A model generated the notes under the pieces. That model searched no databases. It had not been told where the DNA came from and worked only from the letters and a program-made list of their open reading frames with translations. Below, one piece after another: positions 14,614 through 21,278 of a stretch of 31,149 nucleotides of DNA (positions are counted from its first letter, which is position 1; every line of letters starts with the position of its first letter). A program made the translations under genes and the position numbers. Source of the DNA: Nitrososphaerota archaeon (lineage in GTDB: Archaea > Thermoproteota > Nitrososphaeria > Nitrososphaerales > Gagatemarchaeaceae). The stretch covers positions 1 to 31,149 of the forward strand of contig VBPQ01000012.1 of NCBI GenBank assembly GCA_005877185.1, in the 5' to 3' direction.

Positions 14614-16050
14614 ATGGGCAGCAGAACTCCTAGGGGCAAGCAAGAAGGAGAGGCCGTCTCCCGCGAGCGCCTTCCGAGGGAGCTTGCCGATTTCCTCCGC
14701 CGCGCGACCTACTCGTTGCTGATCAAGGGCTCATCCGGCACCGGGAAGACGATTCTGGCGCTGAGCATCCTCCGCGCCCTGAAGATTACGAAAGGTTTCC
14801 TCTACGTCTCGACCAGGACTTCGCCGGCCGAGCTGCTGCAGAGTTACGCCTGGATAGGCGAAACGTTCGACCTGGGCCCAATCCTGGAGGCCTCCGCCTC
14901 GGGCGCCGCCGGCGAAGGTTCAGAGACCCTCGTAGACGCGAGGCTCGATGAACCGAACGCGATCTTTGAGAGGATCACCAACGAGCTGATGGACAGGCAG
15001 GCACCCACCATCGTGATTGATTCGTGGGAGGCGTTGAGCGACTCCGTGGATGTGGAGGCGCTTCGTGTCAACGCCAGGGTGCTCGAGACTTGGAGAGAAA
15101 GAGCGGGCGCGAGATTCATCTTCACGGGGGAGGACCCGCGCAACACGGCTTTCGACTCCCTGATGGACGGGGTGCTCATGCTGCGCCAAAGGTCCTTCCT
15201 CGGAAGAAGGGTGAGGGAGGTTTTGCTTTCAAAGTTGCGCGGGGTAGAAATCCGTCGACCCACATACTTCTTCACCCTTGATGGTGGTATCTTCCGCAGC
15301 TTCGACAGATTTCGCTCAGCCGACTACTCGTTCTCGTCAGGCTCGGCGCCTGTCGAGTTGCAGCAGCCCCGTGGGGCCGGTAGACGCTTCTCGACGGGCT
15401 TCCCGAACCTCGACAGAGAGATGGAGGGAGGATTCTCCAAGGGGTCCCTGGTCACCCTGGAACTCGACCCCCGCGTCGATGCGAAGGTTGCGCTCGTCTT
15501 TCTTAGCGCCTTGATTGCGACCTGGGTGGCCTCCGGCAACCCCATCGTGCTTCAGGAAATGAGGGGAGTCGAGGCAGCCTACTTCGATCAGTTCGCCAAA
15601 TCGTTCTTCCGCGGATCGAAGCGTGACCAAGTCGTGACCTGGGGCGGCGAGAGCGAGAAAAAAGAACCAGAGGCCGGCCTCCCTCAGGGGGGCTGGACGC
15701 TCTTGGAAAAACTCCGCGACGCCCTCGATGCCGCGAGGAGGGGACGCCCGAAGGGGAGCATCCTGAACATCATGAGTTGGGGAGGAGCCTCGACCTACTA
15801 CGAGGGTGAACCCGAGACCCTACAACGCGTCGCGGCACTAGCAAAGAGCGAGGCTGACCTCTCGATCCTGGTGACAAAGCCGACCTCGCCTCGCCACTCA
15901 GTCGCCGGCGTCACGGCGACCCAGATCAGAATCTCGAACATGAGCGGTACGGTGTTTCTGCACTCCGAGGTGCCCTGGTCGGGGTTTTTTGGAATCTCGG
16001 CCGACAAGAGTTCGGGCGTCCCAACTCTTCGTCTCGAATCGATGGTCTGA
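14614..16050 (+). CDS. KaiC/GvpD-like RecA-superfamily ATPase, second domain degenerate
   Basis: 478 residues from the ATG at 14614 (a GTG at 14593 would add seven residues but sits too close to the TATA box). First RecA-like domain: Walker A GSSGTGKT (39-46), Walker B PTIVIDSWE (D136), and a KaiC-type YVSTRTSPAELLQSY strand. The second half repeats the fold (FSTGFPNLDREMEGGFSKGS, then LVTLELDPRVDAKVALVFL), but where a P-loop should be there is DPRVDAKVA, with no GKT, so it cannot bind ATP in the usual way. Two-domain proteins of this type are common in archaea and include the gas-vesicle regulator GvpD and circadian-clock-like ATPases. Their partners are usually signalling or transcription factors. 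Role here unknown. Confidence 0.83.
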   Translation: MGSRTPRGKQEGEAVSRERLPRELADFLRRATYSLLIKGSSGTGKTILALSILRALKITKGFLYVSTRTSPAELLQSYAWIGETFDLGPILEASASGAAGEGSETLVDARLDEPNAIFERITNELMDRQAPTIVIDSWEALSDSVDVEALRVNARVLETWRERAGARFIFTGEDPRNTAFDSLMDGVLMLRQRSFLGRRVREVLLSKLRGVEIRRPTYFFTLDGGIFRSFDRFRSADYSFSSGSAPVELQQPRGAGRRFSTGFPNLDREMEGGFSKGSLVTLELDPRVDAKVALVFLSALIATWVASGNPIVLQEMRGVEAAYFDQFAKSFFRGSKRDQVVTWGGESEKKEPEAGLPQGGWTLLEKLRDALDAARRGRPKGSILNIMSWGGASTYYEGEPETLQRVAALAKSEADLSILVTKPTSPRHSVAGVTATQIRISNMSGTVFLHSEVPWSGFFGISADKSSGVPTLRLESMV

Positions 16051-16062
16051 CAGGATATTCAC

Positions 16063-16200
16063 TCACTTCAGGTCGATTCTCATACCAACCGCTGCCTTCT
16101 CATGAGTCTCGTGCAGAAAGCAGCTGCCCTCGATGCATCGAGGATGACCCTGCAGCAGCCCTGCTCTCGCCCGGGGTTGCTTCAGGTCGAGTCTTTCCAT
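16063..16200 (-). CDS. Possible 45-residue Cys/His-containing small protein
   Basis: An ORF of 46 codons, stop included, starting MERLDLKQPRARAGLLQGHP and containing Cys and His (HPRCIEGSCFLHETHE), ending MRIDLK. The two ends carry a similar motif (RLDLKQ and RIDLK). An in-frame TTG at 16209 after GAGGAAG could be the true start. It converges on the KaiC-like gene with a 12-bp gap. No family is recognised, and coding status rests only on an open frame and plausible codons. Confidence 0.33.
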   Translation of the reverse strand: MERLDLKQPRARAGLLQGHPRCIEGSCFLHETHEKAAVGMRIDLK

Positions 16201-16250
16201 TTTCTGCAACATTCTTCCTCACTTTCTTCCGTTACATTGTTGTACAAACC

Positions 16251-16258
16251 ATAATATG
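16251..16258 (+). promoter_or_regulatory. TATA-box promoter of the small zinc-ribbon gene
   Basis: ATAATATG is centred about 26 bp upstream of the ATG at 16281, the spacing seen throughout the window for leaderless genes. It supports the reality of the 43-residue ORF. Confidence 0.5.
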
Positions 16259-16280
16259 AGTCTGCGCGAATCAAGCTGGG

Positions 16281-16412
16281 ATGCAAGAAGAAGCATATGC
16301 AGACGAGGTAGAGAAACACTTCAGGGTCAAGTACAGCGGTGAGACATGTCCAGTCTGCGAAAACAGGATAGACGAGGCGGGTTACTGCACGTGCGGGGCG
16401 GGGTCGGGCTAG
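16281..16412 (+). CDS. Small zinc-ribbon protein, 43 residues
   Basis: The ORF from ATG 16281 to TAG 16410-16412 encodes MQEEAYADEVEKHFRVKYSG followed by a compact zinc ribbon with C23-x2-C26 (TCPVCE) and C36-x-C38 (YCTCG). The acidic N-terminus and paired Cys knuckles resemble small archaeal zinc-ribbon proteins. The TATA box 26 bp upstream gives it a leaderless promoter. A second ORF overlaps its 3' half in the +1 frame and encodes a hydrophobic helix; together they would make a zinc-ribbon-plus-membrane-anchor protein if joined by a frameshift. Confidence 0.6.
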   Translation: MQEEAYADEVEKHFRVKYSGETCPVCENRIDEAGYCTCGAGSG

Positions 16413-16513
16413 CAGCCGTCGTCACCATCACCATCATCGTAATCATCATCATAGACTGCCTCGAAAATCGTCTGTCCATCCCGATGGGCTTCACTGCAGG
16501 TCTGGAGAGGTGA
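16346..16513 (+). CDS. Possible 55-residue single-pass membrane protein overlapping the zinc-ribbon ORF
   Basis: Starts at ATG 16346 (MSSLRKQDRRGG), frame +1 relative to the zinc-ribbon ORF, and ends at a TGA (16511-16513) that lies within the likely ribosome-binding sequence (AGGTGA) of the downstream spherulin-like gene. A strongly hydrophobic run (VGLAAVVTITIIVIIII) is encoded by ATC/ACC/GTC-rich DNA; a positively charged segment precedes it. It may be a true small membrane protein, the second half of a frameshifted zinc-ribbon protein, or a chance product of the ATC/CAT-rich stretch. Confidence 0.38.
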   Translation: MSSLRKQDRRGGLLHVRGGVGLAAVVTITIIVIIIIDCLENRLSIPMGFTAGLER

Positions 16514-16519
16514 TTAAGG

Positions 16520-17617
16520 TTGAGAAGAAGGATGCTGCTCGGATTCTTGCCGCTACTGTTGGCTATTGCCCTATTGGCGACGTCGCAGAGCATCCTCTTC
16601 TTCAACGCTCCCGCGAATCGTGACATGAAGGTCAGAATCGGAATCCCGTTGAACGCGGACGACCCCAGTGACTGGAATCAGGCTATCGGTGAGTCTCCGG
16701 CGGTGGGGATTATCGTACTGAATCCTTCCAACGGCCCCGGAGACTCGAGGAACCCGGAGTACGCCTCCCGCTCCCAGCAGGCGCAGGCGAGGGGCATCCG
16801 CATCCTGGGATACGTTCACACGAGCTACGCCAATGGAACCGTCAAGCTTGAAACGGCGAAGACCTGGATTGACGAGTATTACGACTGGTACCACGTCGAC
16901 GGGATCCTCCTCGATGAGGCAAACGCCACGTGCCGCCAATCCGCCTTCGGTTACTATCAGTCACTCTACCAGCACATCAAGGCCGAGCCTGGCCTCGCTC
17001 TCGTTGTCCTGAACCCGGGAAATCCCACGGGAGAGTGTTACGCCGCCATCTCAGACGTGATCGTGACCTTCGAGAATGACTACGCAAATTACGAGGACAA
17101 CTACGCGGGAGCGAATTGGACTTTCATGTATCCGAGTAGCCACTTCTTCCACATCGTCTTGAATGTCCCCCCCGACAGGATGCACGATGTGATATCGCAG
17201 GCCATCAGCCGGGGCGCGGGCTGGGTCTACGTGACAGACCTCGGGGAGCAGACCAAGAACCCATACGTTACACTCCCATCATACTTTGATTCTGAAGCGG
17301 AGGATGTCCTCCTCAGGAATCCCACCCTCCCTTCATCGAGCCTGAACTACGTCCCGGGAGTTCTCCTGCTCGGGGTCGTCGCGGCTGCGGTTCTGGCCTC
17401 GGGGGCGATATTCATGCAAGAAAGGAGGGAGGGAGGGAGTGGTCTCACGAGGAAAGGGACGAGATGCCGCCTCCATCAAAAGCCGGCGATGACTTTCTTC
17501 ATCATCCTCTTCTCCTCGGCTTCAAAGACGATTCGTTTCGTCTTTGTGACGGCGTCGGGGTTGACAGAGAGGGAGTCGATGCCTTCGCCCACGAGGTACT
17601 CTGCCAGTTCGGGGTAG
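16520..17617 (+). CDS. Membrane-anchored spherulin-4 (GH135-like) protein, third copy
   Basis: 365 residues from a TTG start, chosen because AGGTGA lies 6 bp upstream and because it supplies the RRR that precedes the hydrophobic signal/anchor (about 5-29); ATG 16532 is the alternative. The barrel spans about 38-262, with GYVHTSYANG, VDGILLDEAN (D132, E133) and TFENDY (E185), matching the catalytic Asp-Glu and the distant Glu of Sph3-type GH135 glycosidases. A transmembrane helix follows (about 277-298). The last 65 residues have no family features and are encoded antisense to the 3' end of ppsA, so the functional protein may effectively end after the helix. It is diverged from the two copies at the left edge and lacks their stalk domains. 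Confidence 0.85.
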   Translation: MRRRMLLGFLPLLLAIALLATSQSILFFNAPANRDMKVRIGIPLNADDPSDWNQAIGESPAVGIIVLNPSNGPGDSRNPEYASRSQQAQARGIRILGYVHTSYANGTVKLETAKTWIDEYYDWYHVDGILLDEANATCRQSAFGYYQSLYQHIKAEPGLALVVLNPGNPTGECYAAISDVIVTFENDYANYEDNYAGANWTFMYPSSHFFHIVLNVPPDRMHDVISQAISRGAGWVYVTDLGEQTKNPYVTLPSYFDSEAEDVLLRNPTLPSSSLNYVPGVLLLGVVAAAVLASGAIFMQERREGGSGLTRKGTRCRLHQKPAMTFFIILFSSASKTIRFVFVTASGLTERESMPSPTRYSASSG

Positions 17618-19800
17618 ACAGAGGGCGCCTGACCGCAGATTGAGATGGTTATTCCGGAGGCGTGAGCGGCTTCTATTAGCTGCTTGACCGCCATCTTCAC
17701 GGCCACGTCCCTCTCGTCGAAGTAGCCCATCTTCCCCAGGCGAGATGAATCCCTATCGATCCCGAGGATCAGCTGAGTGAGGTCGTTCGAACCGACGCTG
17801 AAACCATCGCAGAGGCGAGCGAACTCGTCCGCCCTGAAGACTATCGAGGGGACCTCGGCCATCAGCCAGACTTTGAAGGACTCGTCCCTGACGAGCCCCT
17901 CCTCCTCCATCATCCCGAGACACTTCTCCACCTCCCACGGGGTGCGGACGAACGGGAGCATCGCCCAGACGTTCTTCAACCCCATCTCATCCCTCACCTT
18001 CCTCATCGCATGGAGCTCGAGTCTGAACGCTTCCGCGAACTCCTGGGATATGTAGCGCGAAACGCCTCTCCAGCCTATCATCGGGTTCGACTCCTGCTCC
18101 TCGTAAATCTCACCGCCCTTCAGGTCTCTGTATTCGTTCGTCTTGAAATCTGAGAAGCGGACCACGACGGGTCTGGGGTTTATCGCCCGCGCGACGGTCG
18201 CCATCCCCTCCGCGAGCCTATCGACGAACTTCGAGGAGAGCCCGTTCTCGAGAAGGAAGAGGGGATGCGCCCCCACGTAGCTGGCGATGATGAACTCTAT
18301 CCTCATCAGCCCTATTCCGTCGAATGGAAGGTTAAGGTAGTCCTGAACCTTCTCGGGGACGCCGAGGTTCATGTAGACCTTTGTCTTTGTGGTCATCCTC
18401 TTCGCGTCGGCCGCCACGACGACGGCGGCGCTCCCCTTCGGAGCTTCGACCGCAACTCTTCCCCTGAAGACCAGCCCCTTTGTGCCGTCAACGGTCAGCA
18501 GGAGGTCTTCCGACAGAGCCTTGGTGGCCCTTCCCGTCCCTACCACGCAGGGGACGCCCAGCTCCCTGCTCACGATTGCGGCGTGGCTCGTCATCCCTCC
18601 CTCGTCGGTTACCACTCCCGCGGCCTTCATCATGGCGGGAACGTAGTCGGGGGTGGTCATCTTCGTCACGAGGATTTCACCGCTCTGAACCCTGCTCAAC
18701 TCGCCAGGACCCAGGATGAGCCTGGCCTTCCCGCTCGCGACCCCGGGGGAGGCGCCAAGACCCTTCAGCTCCGCCTCTCGCTCCGAGATCCCCCCTCCTC
18801 CGCCGCCGTCCTGCACAGGGTTCGCCAAGACAGTGACGGGGCGGGTCTGGAGGAGATAGATGGTGCCGTCCTCCACCACCGCCCACTCGAAGTCCTGCGG
18901 GTGGTTGTAGTGAGCCTCGAGCTTTCGCGCGAGGCTCCACAGCTCTATGAGCTCCGAAGCCTTGAGGGATTGCGCCCGCCTGAGCCTCTTCGGAATGGCG
19001 ACCTCTTCGAGCCCCACGCCGTGCAGGTTCGGGACCTTCATCTTCCTCTTCTCCGCTATCCTCCTTTCGCGAATCATTCCGGTTTTCTTGTTGAGGGTGA
19101 AGGTGTCGGGCGTCACTCTCCCGGAGACGAGCTCCTCCCCCTGACCCAGGACCGACTCGATGACGACCGAGTCGCGGTCGCCCGTGGTGGGATGCACCGA
19201 AAAGCCGACACCCGCCTTCTGACTCGCGACCTGCCTCTGCACGACGACGGCCGTCGTGAAGAGATTGATGCCGAATCCCTTCTTCAACCTGTAGCAGATA
19301 GCCCGCGGGGTATAGCTCGAGGCCCAGCATCTCCTGATCGACGTGATGACCTCGTCCTTCTTGGTGACGTTGAGGTATGTCGCCTGCTGACCTGCGAAGC
19401 TCGCATCACGGGAGTCCTCGGCCGTCGCTGAACTCCTGACAGCCACCGAGACCTTCTTCCCCGCCCTCTTGCGAAGCTCTCCGTACGCGGCGTGCACTTC
19501 TGCGACGATGGCTTTCGGGATTCTCGAAGACTCGATTATCAATCGGATCATGCTCGCATAGGTCTCGAGCTTCTTCTCGTTGTTGACGTCTATCTTTGCG
19601 AGCAGCCAACCGACCTTTTTCTCGAGGTTGTTCGCTCTAGCGAAGAGCTCGAAGGCCTGCGTCGTTACAACGAACCCGTCCGGGACGGGAAATCCTGCCT
19701 TTCGCATCTCCCCCAGGTTCGCACCCTTCCCGCCGGCAACCCCGACGTCGTCCTTGGAGAGGTCGTCGAGCGTTCGCACGAAGCTGGTAAGGGCTGACAT
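17476..19800 (-). CDS. ppsA: Phosphoenolpyruvate synthase
   Basis: 774 residues, ATG start at 19800, full length for archaeal PEP synthase. The N-terminal ATP-binding domain shows GVAGGKGANLGEM, VAVRSSATAEDS and ASFAGQQATYLNV; QDFEWAVVEDGTIYLLQTRP closes it. The swivelling phosphohistidine domain has GGMTSHAAIVSRELG with catalytic His406. The C-terminal PEP/pyruvate barrel has FDGIGLMRIEF, EVPSIVF, SVGSNDLTQL and the ICGQAPS Cys near the end. The enzyme converts pyruvate, ATP and water to PEP, AMP and phosphate, feeding gluconeogenesis and so hexose phosphates for sugar-nucleotide synthesis. It is convergent with the third spherulin gene, overlapping it by 142 bp. Confidence 0.96.
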   Translation of the reverse strand: MSALTSFVRTLDDLSKDDVGVAGGKGANLGEMRKAGFPVPDGFVVTTQAFELFARANNLEKKVGWLLAKIDVNNEKKLETYASMIRLIIESSRIPKAIVAEVHAAYGELRKRAGKKVSVAVRSSATAEDSRDASFAGQQATYLNVTKKDEVITSIRRCWASSYTPRAICYRLKKGFGINLFTTAVVVQRQVASQKAGVGFSVHPTTGDRDSVVIESVLGQGEELVSGRVTPDTFTLNKKTGMIRERRIAEKRKMKVPNLHGVGLEEVAIPKRLRRAQSLKASELIELWSLARKLEAHYNHPQDFEWAVVEDGTIYLLQTRPVTVLANPVQDGGGGGGISEREAELKGLGASPGVASGKARLILGPGELSRVQSGEILVTKMTTPDYVPAMMKAAGVVTDEGGMTSHAAIVSRELGVPCVVGTGRATKALSEDLLLTVDGTKGLVFRGRVAVEAPKGSAAVVVAADAKRMTTKTKVYMNLGVPEKVQDYLNLPFDGIGLMRIEFIIASYVGAHPLFLLENGLSSKFVDRLAEGMATVARAINPRPVVVRFSDFKTNEYRDLKGGEIYEEQESNPMIGWRGVSRYISQEFAEAFRLELHAMRKVRDEMGLKNVWAMLPFVRTPWEVEKCLGMMEEEGLVRDESFKVWLMAEVPSIVFRADEFARLCDGFSVGSNDLTQLILGIDRDSSRLGKMGYFDERDVAVKMAVKQLIEAAHASGITISICGQAPSVYPELAEYLVGEGIDSLSVNPDAVTKTKRIVFEAEEKRMMKKVIAGF

Positions 19801-19906
19801 GAGGACTAGCGATGGATTTTCGGTTCAGAAGTATTAAGAAGGAAGGAACTAAGTACTATAAGATACCCTTCACTACGACTCGAAAAGAAGGTGGCCGTGT
19901 GACCTT

Positions 19907-20543
19907 CTAGAGCCCAAGCGATGATGGGTCGACGCTTGGGGTCGAAGCCTGGCTTGGAGCACTTGTCGGAACCGACAGGCCGTTCCCTAGACCCAGGCCC
20001 AGAGCGGAAGCGGAGTAGACGTCTCCTCCCCAGATCGAGACGAGTGAAGGAGTCGACGCTACCATCACCCCCAGCGAGTAGGTGCGAATGTAAGCCTGTA
20101 GTGGCATGTGGTACTGTGCGATGTTCAGGACAGCGTTGCCTGGCTGGTCCGCCTGCGATGACGCGAGGACATTTCCCCGAGGGGTCCTCGATCTCGACAG
20201 TAGAAGAAGGAAGCGCATTCGTCACGGTGACGCCGTCGCTGGAAGTCGCGTAGTAGTCGTCGTAGACGCCGAAGAGCATCTGCCCCGCATAGGTTGTCTG
20301 AACCTCCGGGAATGAGTTGAAGGGTGGCGGCATGTTCGGGTTCATGGTGGCGCTCGAGAAGACCAGGGCGCCGTCCCGGTAGACCTTGAGGAGGTTCGAG
20401 CCATTTGTAATGATTGTGCAGTCCCTCGTGAGGGGCTGGTTGCTCATCCACTGGAAGCAGAGGTTGGTGATCTGGCTGGCGCTGTTCGGCCCACCGGAGG
20501 CCCGGACCGCGACCCAGAAGTATCCTTGGCTGTTCACACTCAA
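19907..20543 (-). pseudogene. Truncated, frameshifted secreted beta-domain protein remnant
   Basis: The frame beginning at 20543 reads GYFWVAVRASGGPNSASQ and continues sensibly (KVYRDGALVFSSA, FGVYDDYYATSSDG) to VEIEDPSG near 20178. It then turns into unlikely, Arg/Cys/His-rich sequence. Removing one base in the GGGGAAA run (20172-20178, minus strand) restores a smooth continuation: NVLASSQADQPGN, NIAQYHMPLQAYIRTYS, VSIWGGDVYSA, ending at TAG 19907. The 5' end is also missing: there is no signal peptide, and an in-frame TGA lies two codons upstream of the first TTG. The remnant looks like the C-terminal beta-sandwich part of an exported cell-surface protein. Upstream of the break is a perfect 8-bp inverted repeat. 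A sequencing error could explain the frameshift but not the missing 5' end. Confidence 0.7.
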
Positions 20544-20564
20544 TAATGTTCACACACATTATTG
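20541..20564. repeat. Inverted repeat at the broken 5' end of the secreted-protein remnant
   Basis: CAATAATG at 20541-20548 and CATTATTG at 20557-20564 are perfect 8-bp inverted arms with an 8-bp loop. TGTTCACAC occurs at 20531-20539 and again at 20547-20555. The structure marks the point where the coding similarity of the remnant begins and may be a deletion scar, an operator or a hairpin terminator. Confidence 0.55.
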
Positions 20565-20668
20565 ATTGATGATTCGAAAGCTTTGTTTCTCGAAAGTTCA
20601 CGCGAACACTTCTGCATCCTTCGTTCGTATCGACTTTCGATGAGGCCATCTCTTCGAACCCGTGAAAC

Positions 20669-20676
20669 CCTTATAG
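20669..20676 (+). promoter_or_regulatory. TATA-box promoter of the response-regulator gene
   Basis: CCTTATAG is centred about 30 bp upstream of the ATG at 20704, giving a leader of only a few bases. Confidence 0.5.
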
Positions 20677-20703
20677 ACACAACCCAGCTCACTCAGAGCA
20701 AGA

Positions 20704-21072
20704 ATGGACAGGCGAGTCCTCATCGTGGACGACGAAGTAGACATCACCGATGCCCTCAAGGCCGGTCTCGAAGGACACGGCTTCCGGGTCTCGACCTTCA
20801 ACGACCCCGAGGCGGCCCTCAGGAGCTTCAAGCAGGGCCAGTTCGACGTCGCGATTCTCGACATAAGAATGCCGAAGATGAACGGCTTCGACCTTTACCG
20901 CCGACTCTCGAAGATCGATGGGCAGACAAGCGTCTGCTTTCTCACCGCCTTCGACGTCTACCGCGAAGAGTTCGAGAAGATGTTCCCCGACCTGAAGGTG
21001 AAACTCTTCCTCAAGAAGCCGATCACGATTACGAAACTCGCGGCCCGACTGAATGAGTTGATTCGCGGGTAG
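20704..21072 (+). CDS. Stand-alone CheY-like response regulator receiver
   Basis: 122 residues from an ATG; a single receiver domain and nothing else. The acidic pair D9-D10 (LIVDDEVD), the phospho-acceptor D53 (VAILDIRMPKMNG), T81 (CFLTAFD) and K105 before Pro (LFLKKPI) are all present, so phosphorylation should work. There is no DNA-binding or enzymatic output domain, so it must act through a partner or as a phosphorelay shuttle. A soluble histidine kinase follows 206 bp downstream on the same strand but with its own promoter; the two are the obvious cognate pair. Confidence 0.93.
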   Translation: MDRRVLIVDDEVDITDALKAGLEGHGFRVSTFNDPEAALRSFKQGQFDVAILDIRMPKMNGFDLYRRLSKIDGQTSVCFLTAFDVYREEFEKMFPDLKVKLFLKKPITITKLAARLNELIRG

Positions 21073-21190
21073 AGGTCGCCCCAATTCGACTTTGGAGCCC
21101 TCTTTCTTTGCTTCGGCTCAATGCGAGAGACCACGGGGGCGATATGAAGGGGGAATCAACCACCGGGTAAGTAAGTCCTGAGAATCTCCT

Positions 21191-21226
21191 AGAAGAGTCT
21201 TCTGAATTTCCCGAGAAGAGTCTTCT
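21191..21226. promoter_or_regulatory. Twin 13-bp palindromes upstream of the histidine kinase
   Basis: AGAAGAGTCTTCT occurs at 21191-21203 and again at 21214-21226. Each is a perfect palindrome around a central base, and the centres are 23 bp apart, about two helical turns. They lie just upstream of the TATA box at 21249. This is the layout expected for a dimeric regulator binding cooperatively on one face of the DNA. Confidence 0.65.
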
Positions 21227-21248
21227 TCTGGACATTTTTGCATACCGA

Positions 21249-21256
21249 CTTATAAG
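21249..21256 (+). promoter_or_regulatory. TATA-box promoter of the histidine kinase gene
   Basis: CTTATAAG is centred 26 bp upstream of the TTG at 21279, predicting a leaderless mRNA and fixing this TTG as the start. Confidence 0.65.
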
Positions 21257-21278
21257 ATATTGGCTATATTTCTTCTCG

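Noticed and set aside
16411..16458. His-tag-like or metal-binding CAT/CAC repeat
   Set aside because: In the plausible coding frame the stretch reads as Ile/Val/Thr, a membrane helix, not His; it is treated with the small membrane ORF instead.
18265..19431. Plus-strand ORF of 388 residues
   Set aside because: Lies wholly antisense to ppsA, is rich in Arg/His/Pro and has no family motif; ppsA is certain.
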